In this document: in pieces, positions 8,694 to 17,629 of the stretch
Numbering within the stretch: the stretch's first letter is position 1
Layout: each line of letters begins with the position of its first letter
Source: Olleya marilimosa CAM030
Lineage (GTDB): Bacteria; Bacteroidota; Bacteroidia; Flavobacteriales; Flavobacteriaceae
NCBI RefSeq assembly: GCF_000518485.1
Contig: NZ_JADR01000002.1
Span: 62,001-126,000, forward strand
DNA: 64,000 nt
Reading direction: 5' to 3'
Translations under genes and position numbers: made by a program
Notes under the pieces: model-generated
Database searches by the model: none
What the model saw: the letters and a program-made list of their open reading frames with translations, nothing else
What the model was told of the DNA's origin: nothing

Positions 8694-9749
8694 ATGAAGA
8701 AAACACTTTTATGCATGGCTACTATTGCAATGCTATTTACATCATGTAGTAATGACAAATCAGAAAACCTATCACAAGATCAAACACAAATAGACATGTC
8801 TGACTTTTATCTTTACTCTGATGCAGATGTAGACGAAGCTTCCAGACAAGCTCAAGGTAGACCTGTATGTCACTCGATGGTTAACTTAAACAGACTACTT
8901 AACGAAAACCCTGGATTGGACAAAAAAATGTATGATATTGAATACCAAACTAGGTCACTAATCAGTGCAAAAGGGAAACCTGGAGGAGGAAATGGAAACG
9001 GAAATGGTGGAGGCTCTGGTGGAGGTGATCCAGTTGACAATTTAGGTGTTGTTAATATTCCTGTTTATGTTCATGTTGTATATAGTAATGCACAACAAAA
9101 TGTAAGTGATCAACAAATTAACTCACAAATTAATGTTCTAAATAATGATTTTAGAGCATCAAATAATGATATAAATCAAGTACCTTCAGAATTTGCTGGA
9201 TTAGTAGCAGATTCTGAGATAAACTTTACGCTAGCAGGAACATTTAGACACTCAAATTCTACTTCTGCTTGGAGTACAAATGATGCAGTAAAAGCTGCTT
9301 ATCCACCTGTAACACCATCAACTCACTTAAATATTTGGGTTTGTAATATTAGTGGTGGAATCTTAGGTTATGCACAGTTTCCAGGTGGACCATCAGCTAC
9401 GGATGGTGTAGTAGTACTTTACTCTAGCTTACCAGGAGGTTCTGCAGCACCTTATAACCAAGGAAGAACATTAACTCACGAAGTTGGGCATTACTTAAAC
9501 CTTCGTCATATCTGGGGAGATGGAAGATGTAAACAAGATGACTTTGTTGCAGATACACCTTCTTCAGATGGACCAAATTATGGTTGTCCTTCTTTCCCTA
9601 CAGTAAACTGTAGATCTACAGACATGACAATGAATTATATGGATTATGTAGATGATGCTTGCATGTATATGTTTTCAGAAGGTCAAAAATCTAGAATGAG
9701 AACCATATTTCAATCTGGAGGAGCAAGAGCTGCTTTAGTAGGAAATTAA
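8694..9749 (+). CDS. Secreted M43-family (cytophagalysin/pappalysin-like) zinc metalloprotease lipoprotein
   Basis: 351 residues from the ATG at 8694. An in-frame GTG at 8646 would add 16 residues in front of a clear signal peptide and is not preferred. The lipobox is FTSC (Cys18). After a Gly/Asn-rich linker (about residues 96-112) comes the protease domain with the metzincin motif HEVGHYLNLRH (His262, Glu263, His266, His272) and a downstream Met-turn in TMNYMDY. This is the M43B pattern of secreted flavobacterial proteases that degrade proteins outside the cell. It is a single gene with a strong terminator behind it. Confidence 0.9.
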   Translation: MKKTLLCMATIAMLFTSCSNDKSENLSQDQTQIDMSDFYLYSDADVDEASRQAQGRPVCHSMVNLNRLLNENPGLDKKMYDIEYQTRSLISAKGKPGGGNGNGNGGGSGGGDPVDNLGVVNIPVYVHVVYSNAQQNVSDQQINSQINVLNNDFRASNNDINQVPSEFAGLVADSEINFTLAGTFRHSNSTSAWSTNDAVKAAYPPVTPSTHLNIWVCNISGGILGYAQFPGGPSATDGVVVLYSSLPGGSAAPYNQGRTLTHEVGHYLNLRHIWGDGRCKQDDFVADTPSSDGPNYGCPSFPTVNCRSTDMTMNYMDYVDDACMYMFSEGQKSRMRTIFQSGGARAALVGN

Positions 9750-9773
9750 TATTTTATTGTTTTTATTTAAAAA

Positions 9774-9797
9774 GACGCCAACTTTGGCGTCTTTTTT
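9774..9797 (+). terminator. Terminator after M43 protease
   Basis: Seven-bp stem GACGCCA / TGGCGTC (9774-9780 with 9785-9791), loop ACTT, then six T's. Confidence 0.85.
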
Positions 9798-9833
9798 GTA
9801 TTATTAAGTTAAACAATCAATATTTTATTTATA

Positions 9834-10649
9834 ATGAAAACAATTACTATAATTCTATTTTCTATACTTCTTAATAGTTGTGGTGCAACTCAAGATTCAA
9901 AAAGCAACTTAAATCCAGATATGGACAAAGCGACTCAAACATTAAATGGTGATTATAAAGTCACTTTATTAGACAATCAATCTATAACAAGTCAAGAAAT
10001 AACACTAACATTTGATGATTCAAATAAACGCGTTTCTGGATTTTCAGGATGCAACAATTTTTTTGGAACGTATAATTTGGATAATGAGAGTTTAACTTTC
10101 AGTAATTTAGCATCAACTAAAAAATTCTGCCAAGAAGAGGCTAACACTTTAGAACAAAATTATTTAAAAGCGTTAGAAAAAACTACAAACTTTAAAGTTG
10201 CAAACAATACTATTTCACTTTTAAATAATGACACAGTTGTACTAAATGCAACACCTGTTATAGTTACTTCAGGTCAAAAACAAGACCAATCACTGTCTTT
10301 TAAATACACTGCTTTTGCAAGAGGAAGCTATACCATGATAAACATAGACCAAACCACAGTTACCTCTCAGTTTAGTAGATCAGAAAAGGAAAACACAAAA
10401 GCATGTAGTACGCAGGACTGGGACACGATAACTACACTGTCTAAAGCTATAGATATCAAATCTTTAAATACACTAGAACCACCAAGTACTGCTCACCAAT
10501 ATGATGGAGCAGCTTCATCCAACCTGACGATAACATTAAATGGCGAACAATACAGCACACCTACTTTTGATGCTGGTAATCCTCCTAAAGAAATTGCAGC
10601 ATTAATAACAAAAATTTGGGAAATCGCTAAACCTGATACCAAAAAATAG
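9834..10649 (+). CDS. META-domain (HslJ-like) lipoprotein
   Basis: 271 residues, lipobox LNSC (Cys16). Residues about 35-135 form a META/DUF306 domain, recognised by the SGFSGCNNFFGTYNL motif and a second cysteine in KKFCQEEA. The C-terminal half (about 145-271) is a second beta-rich domain with RGSYTMINI and a Cys in TKACSTQDW that I do not recognise. META-domain proteins are envelope proteins, and in E. coli HslJ is linked to novobiocin resistance and heat shock. The molecular role here is unknown. Single gene; 88 bases separate it from sufE. Confidence 0.78.
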   Translation: MKTITIILFSILLNSCGATQDSKSNLNPDMDKATQTLNGDYKVTLLDNQSITSQEITLTFDDSNKRVSGFSGCNNFFGTYNLDNESLTFSNLASTKKFCQEEANTLEQNYLKALEKTTNFKVANNTISLLNNDTVVLNATPVIVTSGQKQDQSLSFKYTAFARGSYTMINIDQTTVTSQFSRSEKENTKACSTQDWDTITTLSKAIDIKSLNTLEPPSTAHQYDGAASSNLTITLNGEQYSTPTFDAGNPPKEIAALITKIWEIAKPDTKK

Positions 10650-10690
10650 ATCAATAAATTCAAATCTATCTTTAAGAGTTATTTAGCAAC

Positions 10691-10716
10691 TAATCAATGA
10701 ATATTGATTAATTTTG
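10691..10716 (+). promoter_or_regulatory. sufE promoter overlapped by a perfect palindromic operator
   Basis: TAATTTTG at 10709-10716 fits the TAnnTTTG -7 box, 21 bases before the sufE start. It shares its first two bases with a perfect 8-bp inverted repeat, TAATCAAT (10691-10698), spacer GAAT, ATTGATTA (10703-10710). A dyad at this place is where a repressor would block RNA polymerase. The regulator is unknown. Confidence 0.6.
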
Positions 10717-10737
10717 CATTCTAAATTATTTTGATAA

Positions 10738-11163
10738 ATGCAGACGATAAAAGAAATACAAGATGAAATTGTAGACGAATTTTCAATGTTTGAAGATTGG
10801 GAAGAACGCTATCAATACATGATTGATTTAGGAAAAACTTTACCACTTATTGCTCCAGAGTATAAAACTGAAGACAATATCATTAAAGGCTGTCAAAGTA
10901 AAGTTTGGGTACATGCCGAAATGGATGACAATAAAATTACTTTTACTGCAGATAGTGATGCTATAATAACAAAAGGGATTATAGCCATATTAATCAGAAC
11001 GTTCTCTAATCAACATCCAAAAGACATATTAGATGCCAACACTGATTTTATTGATCAAATAGGTTTAAAAGAACATTTATCACCAACTAGAGCAAATGGT
11101 TTAGTTAGTATGATAAAACAAATAAAATTATATGCCATAGCATATCAAACACAACTACAATAA
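10738..11163 (+). CDS. sufE: Sulfur-acceptor protein SufE
   Basis: 141 residues, standard SufE length. Cys52 in IIKGCQSKVWVHA is the sulfur-accepting cysteine. SufE takes persulfide sulfur from SufS Cys362 and delivers it to SufB. It is encoded away from the main suf operon, together with sufT (2 bases downstream). Confidence 0.95.
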   Translation: MQTIKEIQDEIVDEFSMFEDWEERYQYMIDLGKTLPLIAPEYKTEDNIIKGCQSKVWVHAEMDDNKITFTADSDAIITKGIIAILIRTFSNQHPKDILDANTDFIDQIGLKEHLSPTRANGLVSMIKQIKLYAIAYQTQLQ

Positions 11164-11165
11164 CT

Positions 11166-11492
11166 ATGAGTGATACAACTATAGATACAGCAGAATTAGG
11201 AGAAAAAATAGTAAAGGTTTTAAAAACTATTTATGATCCAGAAATCCCAGTCGATATATATGAACTAGGATTAATCTATGATGTATTTGTTAACGAAGAT
11301 TATGATGTAAAAATCCTAATGACATTAACTACGCCTAACTGTCCTGTAGCAGAAACGCTTCCTTTAGAAGTTGAAGAAAAAGTAAAATCTTTAAACGAAG
11401 TTAAAGATGCCGAAGTAGAAATTACTTTTGATCCACCTTGGACTCAAGACTTAATGAGCGAAGAAGCTAAACTAGAACTTGGTATGCTTTAA
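11166..11492 (+). CDS. sufT: SufT / MIP18-family (DUF59) Fe-S maturation factor
   Basis: 108 residues covering a single DUF59 (MIP18) domain: YDPEIPVDIYELGLIY at the N-terminal side, TLTTPNCPVAETLP with the conserved cysteine (Cys57), and FDPPWTQDLMSEEAK at the C-terminus. SufT proteins help in maturation of Fe-S proteins under high demand. It lies 2 bases after sufE, fitting that role. It lacks the ATPase domain of Mrp/ApbC fusions. Confidence 0.9.
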   Translation: MSDTTIDTAELGEKIVKVLKTIYDPEIPVDIYELGLIYDVFVNEDYDVKILMTLTTPNCPVAETLPLEVEEKVKSLNEVKDAEVEITFDPPWTQDLMSEEAKLELGML

Positions 11493-11503
11493 TGCCTTAA
11501 AAA

Positions 11504-13339
11504 ATGGCTAGACATGCACCAAAATCGTTAAAAGAAAAAAACAAAACCAGTTTAAAAAAATCGTTTAGTGCGTTAATTTATATTCCTCGTTTTTTCAAAG
11601 AAATCTGGAATACCAATAAAAAACTTTTTTTAGGCTCAGCGTTTTGTAGGCTAATTGGTGCAGTTTTACCAGTAATTATTTTATGGATTGGTAAAATAAT
11701 TATTGATGAAATTATACTTCAAACTAAATTAGAAGTTACAGATTTAACCCAACTTTGGACTTATGTTGGTGTTGAGTTTGGATTAATTGTTTTATCAGAT
11801 CTAGTTAGTCGTGCCATACAATTAACAGACAGTTTATTAGGCGACGCCTACTCTATTGATACTTCCGTTAGGATTATTAAAAAGACTAATCAAATTGATA
11901 TTAGCTTATTAGAGGACTCAGAGTTTTATGATAAACTAGAACGTGCAAGAACACAAACCACAAGTCGTGTTGGATTAATGTCTAACGCATTAGGCGAAGT
12001 ACAAAGCTTAATATCCATAGCAACTTTGGTCGCAGGTTTAATCTACTTTGAACCGTATTTAATTATACTTTTAGTGCTTAGTATTATTCCTGCATTTATC
12101 AACGAGATTTGGTTTAGCCAACAACAATACTCATTAGCTCGAGGTTGGACTGCTGAAAGACGAGAATTAGACTACCTAAGGTTTATTGGAGCCAATGACA
12201 AAACAGCCAAAGAAATTAAATTATTTGGTTTAACAGACTTTGTTGTAGATCGTTTTAAAAACCTATCTCAAGAGTATTACGACCTCAACAAAAAACTAGC
12301 TATAAAGCGATCTGCTTTAGGTTTTGCTTTTAATGTTTTGGGGACTTTAAGTTATTATGGCGCTTACGTATTTATTATATATCGTGTAATATCTGGCGTG
12401 ATAACTTTAGGAGAATTAACTTTCTTGTCAGGTGCTTTTAATAGACTAACTAGAAATTTACAAGACTTCTTTTCTAAATTTACCCGTATTTCAGAAAGCG
12501 CTTTATACTTAAAAGATTATTTTGAATTTATAGATATTTCAATTCAACCAAAACATAACGAGGATATACCTCTTCCTGAAAAAATAAAAGAAGGATTTGA
12601 ATTTATAAATGTTAGATTTTCATACCCAGAATCTGACAACGAAATATTAAAAGGTATCAGTTTTAAAATTAAAGCAGGAGAAAAATTAGCTTTTGTAGGA
12701 CAAAATGGAGCAGGAAAAACCACATTAACCAAATTATTATTACGTTTTTACGAACCCACTTCTGGCGAAATACTTTTAGATGGTATAAATATTAATCGTT
12801 TTGACAAAGCGCAATACCAAGCTTTTTTTGGTGTTATTTTTCAAGACTTTTTTAAATACGAATTTACAGTTAGAGAAAATATTGCAATAGGTGATATAAG
12901 TCAGATTGATAACCAAGAAAAAATTGAAAATGCAGCCGAACTAAGTTTAGCTAATCAAGTGGTGTCAGAACTAAAAAAAGGTTACGACCAACAACTAGGT
13001 AAACGTTTTGCAAAAGGACAAGAATTGTCTGGTGGACAGTGGCAAAAGGTAGCATTAGCTAGAGCTTACATGAAAGACGCTAAAGTGATGATTTTAGACG
13101 AACCAACGTCTGCATTAGATGCTAAAGCTGAAAGCGATGTTTTTGAACGCTTTATAGGCCTAACCGAAGACAAAACTAGTATAATAATATCGCACAGATT
13201 TAGCACTGTAAGACAAGCAAATAAAATTTTAGTATTAGATGAAGGTCGTGTACTAGAAATGGGTACACACGAGGATTTAATGGCTAATAAGTCATTATAT
13301 GCTGACTTATTTAAACTACAAGCAGAAGGATACCAATAA
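11504..13339 (+). CDS. ABC-type exporter, fused permease and ATPase
   Basis: 611 residues. The N-terminal half carries six predicted membrane helices (about residues 40-320). The C-terminal half is the nucleotide-binding domain with Walker A GQNGAGKTT (399-407), signature LSGGQ (508-512), Walker B MILDE (529-533) and the H-loop ISHRFS. It is a half-transporter that would work as a homodimer exporting a lipid, peptide or other compound. It lies 11 bases after sufT and 19 bases before a DUF2480 gene, so it is in the same transcript as sufE and sufT. The substrate cannot be read from the sequence; a link to Fe-S metabolism is only suggested by position. Confidence 0.88.
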   Translation: MARHAPKSLKEKNKTSLKKSFSALIYIPRFFKEIWNTNKKLFLGSAFCRLIGAVLPVIILWIGKIIIDEIILQTKLEVTDLTQLWTYVGVEFGLIVLSDLVSRAIQLTDSLLGDAYSIDTSVRIIKKTNQIDISLLEDSEFYDKLERARTQTTSRVGLMSNALGEVQSLISIATLVAGLIYFEPYLIILLVLSIIPAFINEIWFSQQQYSLARGWTAERRELDYLRFIGANDKTAKEIKLFGLTDFVVDRFKNLSQEYYDLNKKLAIKRSALGFAFNVLGTLSYYGAYVFIIYRVISGVITLGELTFLSGAFNRLTRNLQDFFSKFTRISESALYLKDYFEFIDISIQPKHNEDIPLPEKIKEGFEFINVRFSYPESDNEILKGISFKIKAGEKLAFVGQNGAGKTTLTKLLLRFYEPTSGEILLDGININRFDKAQYQAFFGVIFQDFFKYEFTVRENIAIGDISQIDNQEKIENAAELSLANQVVSELKKGYDQQLGKRFAKGQELSGGQWQKVALARAYMKDAKVMILDEPTSALDAKAESDVFERFIGLTEDKTSIIISHRFSTVRQANKILVLDEGRVLEMGTHEDLMANKSLYADLFKLQAEGYQ

Positions 13340-13358
13340 TTATTACTTATTTTAAATT

Positions 13359-13862
13359 ATGGCTGAAGAGATTATTAATCGCGTTGCGAACAGCAAATTA
13401 ATTACATTAGACCTTGAGGATTACTATCCAAAAGGACAGCGTGTTGTATTAGACATTAAAGATTGGTTGTTTCAAGAACTAGTTTTAAAGGAAAAAGATT
13501 TTAGAGAATATATTAAAAACCATGACTGGAGTCAGTACCAAAACCAATATGTAGCAATCACATGTAGTGCAGATGCTATCATTCCGGATTGGGCTTTTAT
13601 GTTATTGGTCGTAAATCTCGAGCCTTTTGTCGAAAAGTGCCATATTGGAACACTAGAGGATTTAGAGACCGCTATATATCAAGACATAATTCAGGCTATT
13701 GATGGCACATTTTACCAAGATAAACCAGTTATAATTAAAGGTTGTAGTAACAAGCCAGTGCCTATAAACGCTTACGTTATGATAACAAATAAGCTTAAAC
13801 CTTATGCTAAATCTATTATGTATGGAGAGGCCTGTTCTTTTGTGCCATTATACAAGCGTTAA
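13359..13862 (+). CDS. DUF2480 family protein
   Basis: 167 residues, no signal peptide or membrane helix, so cytoplasmic. It matches DUF2480, a family confined as far as I know to Bacteroidota, with KDWLFQELVLKEKDFR near the start and IMYGEACSFVPLYKR at the end. Four cysteines are present: Cys69 (ITCSADAIIPDWAF), Cys94, Cys129 (IKGCSNKPVP) and Cys159. Three of them sit in the well-conserved motifs. Its place at the end of a sufE-sufT transcript makes an Fe-S or metal role plausible, but no function is established. Confidence 0.82.
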   Translation: MAEEIINRVANSKLITLDLEDYYPKGQRVVLDIKDWLFQELVLKEKDFREYIKNHDWSQYQNQYVAITCSADAIIPDWAFMLLVVNLEPFVEKCHIGTLEDLETAIYQDIIQAIDGTFYQDKPVIIKGCSNKPVPINAYVMITNKLKPYAKSIMYGEACSFVPLYKR

Positions 13863-13942
13863 CAATTATGTTAATTATTCAACTTATTGATTTTTAGTTA
13901 TTTACAAAATGTACGTGTTGTAGAAAAAATATATCTAAAGCG

Positions 13943-13950
13943 TATATTTG
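13943..13950 (+). promoter_or_regulatory. Putative promoter of the DUF3078 gene
   Basis: TATATTTG fits the -7 box TAnnTTTG. TTG at 13918-13920 lies 22 bases upstream, an acceptable -33 element. The start codon follows 30 bases downstream. Confidence 0.65.
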
Positions 13951-13978
13951 CAACCGTTTTATTAAAAACTTAAGATTT

Positions 13979-14923
13979 ATGAAAAAATTATTATTAGTAG
14001 GTGCATTCTTTATTGGATTGGTTTCAATGAATGCCCAAACAAAAGAAGAGTTACAAACTCAAAAAGCAGAAAAACAAGCAGCAGCAGATGCTTTACAAAG
14101 CGAAGCTAACGCATTACAAGCACAAATTGACGCACTTCCAGGTTGGAGAAAAGGTCTTTTTGGTACTATTGGTGGAAGTATTTCTAACTTTAGCAACTGG
14201 TATTCTCAAGGTACACCAAACAACGCTTCTGGAAACATCGGAATCTCTTTAAATGCTTACGCTAACTTAATTGAAGATAAATTTTTCTGGAGAAACTCTT
14301 TAACCTCTAACCTTAACTGGGTAAAATTAGACGACAAAGACAATCCATATGATGATGATAATTTTAACCCAACTACAGACGTCTTTAACATCTCTTCTTT
14401 ATACGGAAGAAACATTACAAAAAACTTTGCTGTTTCTGGTTTAGCAGAATATAGAACAACGTTATTAGACAACTTTAACGATCCTGGATATTTAGATGTT
14501 GGAGTTGGAGGAACTTGGACACCTTTAGAAAATCTAATCGTTGTTATTCACCCATTAAACTACAACTTTGTATTTGCAGAAAATGATGCTGTTTTTCAAT
14601 CTTCTTTAGGTGCAAAAATAGTTGCAGATTACACAAGACAAATTGGTGCTGTTAGTTTTAAATCTAACTTATCTACTTTCCAAAGCTACAAAAGCGGAGA
14701 TTTATCTAACGTAACTTGGACAAACTCTTTTAGCTACACGTTATGGAAAATGATTGGTGTTGGTTTTGACTTTGGTTTAAGAAGCAACAAACAAGAAGCT
14801 TTAAATTACGAGTTAGGTCAGTATGATCCTTTAGCATTACCATTACAAGCGGTTCCTACTTTTGGAAACGTTGATAACAAATTACAATCTTATTGGTTAT
14901 TAGGTTTAAGCTACAACTTATAA
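13979..14923 (+). CDS. DUF3078 outer-membrane beta-barrel protein
   Basis: 314 residues with a cleavable signal peptide (cut near SMNAQ, 16-20). Residues about 21-52 form an Ala/Gln/Lys-rich coiled coil. The rest is alternating beta-strands with many Asn, Trp and Tyr residues, ending in LLGLSYNL, as in outer-membrane barrels. The GSISNFSNWYSQG motif marks the DUF3078 family. In this phylum the family commonly lies near sufE, sufT and DUF2480 genes, as here, but it has its own promoter and terminator. Function unknown. Confidence 0.82.
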   Translation: MKKLLLVGAFFIGLVSMNAQTKEELQTQKAEKQAAADALQSEANALQAQIDALPGWRKGLFGTIGGSISNFSNWYSQGTPNNASGNIGISLNAYANLIEDKFFWRNSLTSNLNWVKLDDKDNPYDDDNFNPTTDVFNISSLYGRNITKNFAVSGLAEYRTTLLDNFNDPGYLDVGVGGTWTPLENLIVVIHPLNYNFVFAENDAVFQSSLGAKIVADYTRQIGAVSFKSNLSTFQSYKSGDLSNVTWTNSFSYTLWKMIGVGFDFGLRSNKQEALNYELGQYDPLALPLQAVPTFGNVDNKLQSYWLLGLSYNL

Positions 14924-14948
14924 TCTATAACACTATAAAATAAAAAAG

Positions 14949-14976
14949 CGCGTTTCTAATCGAAACGCGTTTTTTT
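14949..14976. terminator. Bidirectional terminator between DUF3078 gene and the PBP gene
   Basis: Eight-bp stem CGCGTTTC / GAAACGCG (14949-14956 with 14962-14969), loop TAATC, followed by seven T's on the plus strand. An A-run precedes it, so it can also stop the convergent PBP transcript. Confidence 0.85.
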
Positions 14977-15039
14977 GTGTCTTAAAATTAAATAACACTA
15001 AATGTTTAAGTTACCAAAATAAGCTATTTAGGTTGACCA

Positions 15040-17301
15040 CTAATTGTCCTTATTAAATTGACGCTGGTTATCTTTTTTGCTAAACAACCGTTTAAAAAAA
15101 CCATCACGTTTTTCTTCTTCGCAATTCAACGCCTCTAAAACCTCACTTGAAGGTGATTCAAAACGACTTTTTGTAATTGTATTGTAATTTGAATCTGCAT
15201 TTAATTTTTGATAAAACTTAGCAAAAATTGGTAATGCCGAGTTTGCTCCTTGTCCCATTCCTGTGGTTTTAAAACCAATGTTGTAATTATCATTACCAAC
15301 CCAATTAACCGTTACCAAATTTGGAGTAATACCAACAAACCATCCGTCCTTATTGTCTTGTGTTGTCCCTGTTTTACCTGCTATATTATTGCTAAGTCCA
15401 TAGGTAGAACGTAATCTAGCTGCAGTACCAGAATTAACTGTAGATTGCATTATTTGTAACATGACCTGTCTGGTAAAATTGTTGTAAGCTTTATCGGGAT
15501 TTACTTCTGGTTTAAAGGATACGATTTCTACACCATTTTTATCTTCAATTTTTGTAATAAAATAAGGCTTTACAGACTGACTATTATTAACATAACTAGC
15601 ATAAGCTCCTGCTAACTCTAAAATATTAATTTCAGCAACACCTAAAGCTAATGACGGTTGGTTTGGAAGCATACTAGATATCCCTAATCTCTTGGCTTGC
15701 TTTAAAACCTTATCAATACCAACTTGTTTTAAAACCTTAACTGCAATTGTGTTTAACGATTGACTTAACGCTTTTTCTAGATTATAATTAATATGTGGAT
15801 CTACATTAGAAACTCCAGAATTGGTTGGTGTCCAGTTTTTATAATCCGTATATGTTATTGCTTCTGGCGAAAAATAGGTACAAGGTTCCATACCATTATC
15901 TATTGCTGCTGTATATACAAAAGGTTTAAATGTTGATCCTACTTGACGTTGACTTTGTGCTACGTGATCATATTTATAAAAACGATAATCTATACCTCCA
16001 ATATATGATCTGATGGCTCCAGACTTTGGATCTAAAGCAATCATACCTGTATTTAAAAACTTTAAATGATGTTTTAAACTATCTATAGTAGAGATATTAT
16101 GTTTTTTAGTTTCTGACCAATCAAATAATTGGACGTCATGCTTTATAGACAGTGAATCTATAATTTGCTCATGCTCCAAATCCATAGCTTCAAATCGTTT
16201 ATACTCTGGAAGTGTTTTAATAGCGTTGTCGATTACCTTTTTATTAGTTTGCCAAGGTGCTTTATCACCATAAGAGGCTTCATAGTCTTGCTGCAATTTT
16301 GATAAATGTGATTGCATGGCTTGTTCAGCATATTTTTGCATTTGAGAGTCTAACGTTGTATGCACAATTAAACCGTCCTTATACAAGTCATAAGCCTCTC
16401 CATTTGGCTTTTTGTACGCTTGTAAGGTTGTTGCTAATTCTTTTTTTAATTGTGCCCTAAAATAAGGTGCTAATCCTAAATCGTGATTAAAGGATTGATA
16501 ATCTAATAGTATAGGTTTTTGTTTGGCTTGTGTAAATTGATTTTGATCTATGTAATTATACTTAAGCATTTGCTTTAGGACTACATTACGTCTTGTTGTA
16601 CTACTTTGTAAATTGCGTCTTGGATTGTAATAATTATTTGCTTTTAATGTCCCAACTAAAGTTGCTGCTTGTGGTAACGTTAAGTTTGTTGCAGATACAT
16701 TAAAAAATTTACGTGCAGCACTTTCTATACCATAGGTATTATCCGGAAAAGGTACTGTATTTAGGTATAGAGTAAGAATTTCTTGTTTAGAATATATTGT
16801 TTCTATTCGTTTAGCAACTATTGCTTCTTTTACTTTGTTTATAATGGTACTAAAGACTATATGTTTATCTCTTCCAAATAAGTTTTTTGCTAGTTGCAAG
16901 GTTATGGTACTACCACCACCAGAGGATTGGTCCTGAAATAAAATGGTTTTAAAAAACACACGCATTAGACTTATATTATCTATTCCGTTGTGATCATAAA
17001 ACCTAACATCTTCTGTTGCTATTAGTGCGTCCAATAGGTGTTTAGGAAACTGATTATAGGTTAAGGGTTGCCTATCGTAGATATAATATTTACCTATTAA
17101 TTTACTGTCTTTATCTAATATTTGGGTCGCTTCTGCCTGTCTTAAATTTGTTAATTGGGACGTGTTTGGTAGTTTACCAAATGCACCAAAATAGATGCTG
17201 ATGTAAAAAACAACTGCTAAAAGGACAGCTGCTACTATGGCTATTGAAGCCCTTTTTACCCATTTATTTTTAAATAACACGTGTAGTTTTTGTTGTATCA
17301 T
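15040..17301 (-). CDS. Class A penicillin-binding protein (PBP1A-type glycosyltransferase/transpeptidase)
   Basis: 753 residues. Short cytoplasmic N-terminus, one membrane anchor (about 17-39), then a GT51 glycosyltransferase domain with the catalytic Glu97 in ATEDVRFYDHNGID and GGSTITLQLAKN (130-140). A linker leads to the transpeptidase domain with the nucleophile motif STFK (Ser456, Lys459), SLN (515-517) and KTG (643-645). All motifs needed for glycan polymerisation and cross-linking of peptidoglycan are present. It acts at the outer face of the inner membrane. It is a single-gene unit; upstream lies a 328-base gap with a structured element. Confidence 0.95.
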   Translation of the reverse strand: MIQQKLHVLFKNKWVKRASIAIVAAVLLAVVFYISIYFGAFGKLPNTSQLTNLRQAEATQILDKDSKLIGKYYIYDRQPLTYNQFPKHLLDALIATEDVRFYDHNGIDNISLMRVFFKTILFQDQSSGGGSTITLQLAKNLFGRDKHIVFSTIINKVKEAIVAKRIETIYSKQEILTLYLNTVPFPDNTYGIESAARKFFNVSATNLTLPQAATLVGTLKANNYYNPRRNLQSSTTRRNVVLKQMLKYNYIDQNQFTQAKQKPILLDYQSFNHDLGLAPYFRAQLKKELATTLQAYKKPNGEAYDLYKDGLIVHTTLDSQMQKYAEQAMQSHLSKLQQDYEASYGDKAPWQTNKKVIDNAIKTLPEYKRFEAMDLEHEQIIDSLSIKHDVQLFDWSETKKHNISTIDSLKHHLKFLNTGMIALDPKSGAIRSYIGGIDYRFYKYDHVAQSQRQVGSTFKPFVYTAAIDNGMEPCTYFSPEAITYTDYKNWTPTNSGVSNVDPHINYNLEKALSQSLNTIAVKVLKQVGIDKVLKQAKRLGISSMLPNQPSLALGVAEINILELAGAYASYVNNSQSVKPYFITKIEDKNGVEIVSFKPEVNPDKAYNNFTRQVMLQIMQSTVNSGTAARLRSTYGLSNNIAGKTGTTQDNKDGWFVGITPNLVTVNWVGNDNYNIGFKTTGMGQGANSALPIFAKFYQKLNADSNYNTITKSRFESPSSEVLEALNCEEEKRDGFFKRLFSKKDNQRQFNKDN

Positions 17302-17458
17302 GTGTTGTTATAACGCTAAATTATTAGTTTTATTTGTTTACAAAATTATCTAAATAATTCTGTTTTATAAGTACCTAATTGCATTTACACGACTTACTTA
17401 CTAGCTAACCTAATAGCGTTAAATTACATTGGGAAGTAAACTAAACTTGGCGGATTAT

Positions 17459-17555
17459 TGCGATAAGGATTGAAACGGTATCCTTTTTTGAGGCACGAAA
17501 AAAAGATTTAGTGTAAAGCCTGGTTGCTTTTGGCTGTTTTCTGCCAAAAGCAAAT
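17459..17555. other. Structured intergenic element with two hairpins
   Basis: Two inverted repeats stand out. The first is AAGGAT (17465-17470) with ATCCTT (17480-17485), loop TGAAACGGT. The second is an 11-bp perfect stem, TTGCTTTTGGC (17524-17534) with GCCAAAAGCAA (17543-17553), loop of 8. The GGATTGAAACGG core between Fe-S-free housekeeping genes resembles an intergenic repeat I recall from other Flavobacteriia genomes; this is recollection, not a search. It could be an RNA element or a repeated extragenic sequence. Confidence 0.5.
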
Positions 17556-17590
17556 TGCCCAAAATTTAAGTAGTCCTTTTTTTTAATAAA

Positions 17591-17618
17591 AAAACCCAAA
17601 CTTAGTGGTTTGGGTTTT
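17591..17618 (-). terminator. hflX terminator
   Basis: Perfect 11-bp stem AAAACCCAAAC / GTTTGGGTTTT (17591-17601 with 17608-17618), loop of 6. It lies 11 bases after the hflX stop on the minus strand; T's follow in that direction. Confidence 0.85.
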
Positions 17619-17629
17619 AGTAATATATT

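Larger units (their letters stand above)
17302..17629. other. 328-base non-coding gap between the PBP gene and hflX
   Basis: No reading frame of note on either strand. It contains the hflX terminator (17591-17618) and a compact structured element (17459-17555), listed separately. The AT-rich part next to the PBP start (17302-17400) should hold the PBP promoter, but no clear TAnnTTTG box is seen on the minus strand. Confidence 0.6.

Noticed and set aside
14031-14252. 73-codon frame inside the DUF3078 gene
   Set aside because: It overlaps a well-supported gene in another frame and its lysine-rich product is an artefact of the coiled-coil-coding region.
17467-17478. GGATTGAAACGG looks like the end of a CRISPR repeat (ATTGAAAC)
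   Set aside because: Only one copy, no regular spacers and no cas genes nearby; it is part of a hairpin.
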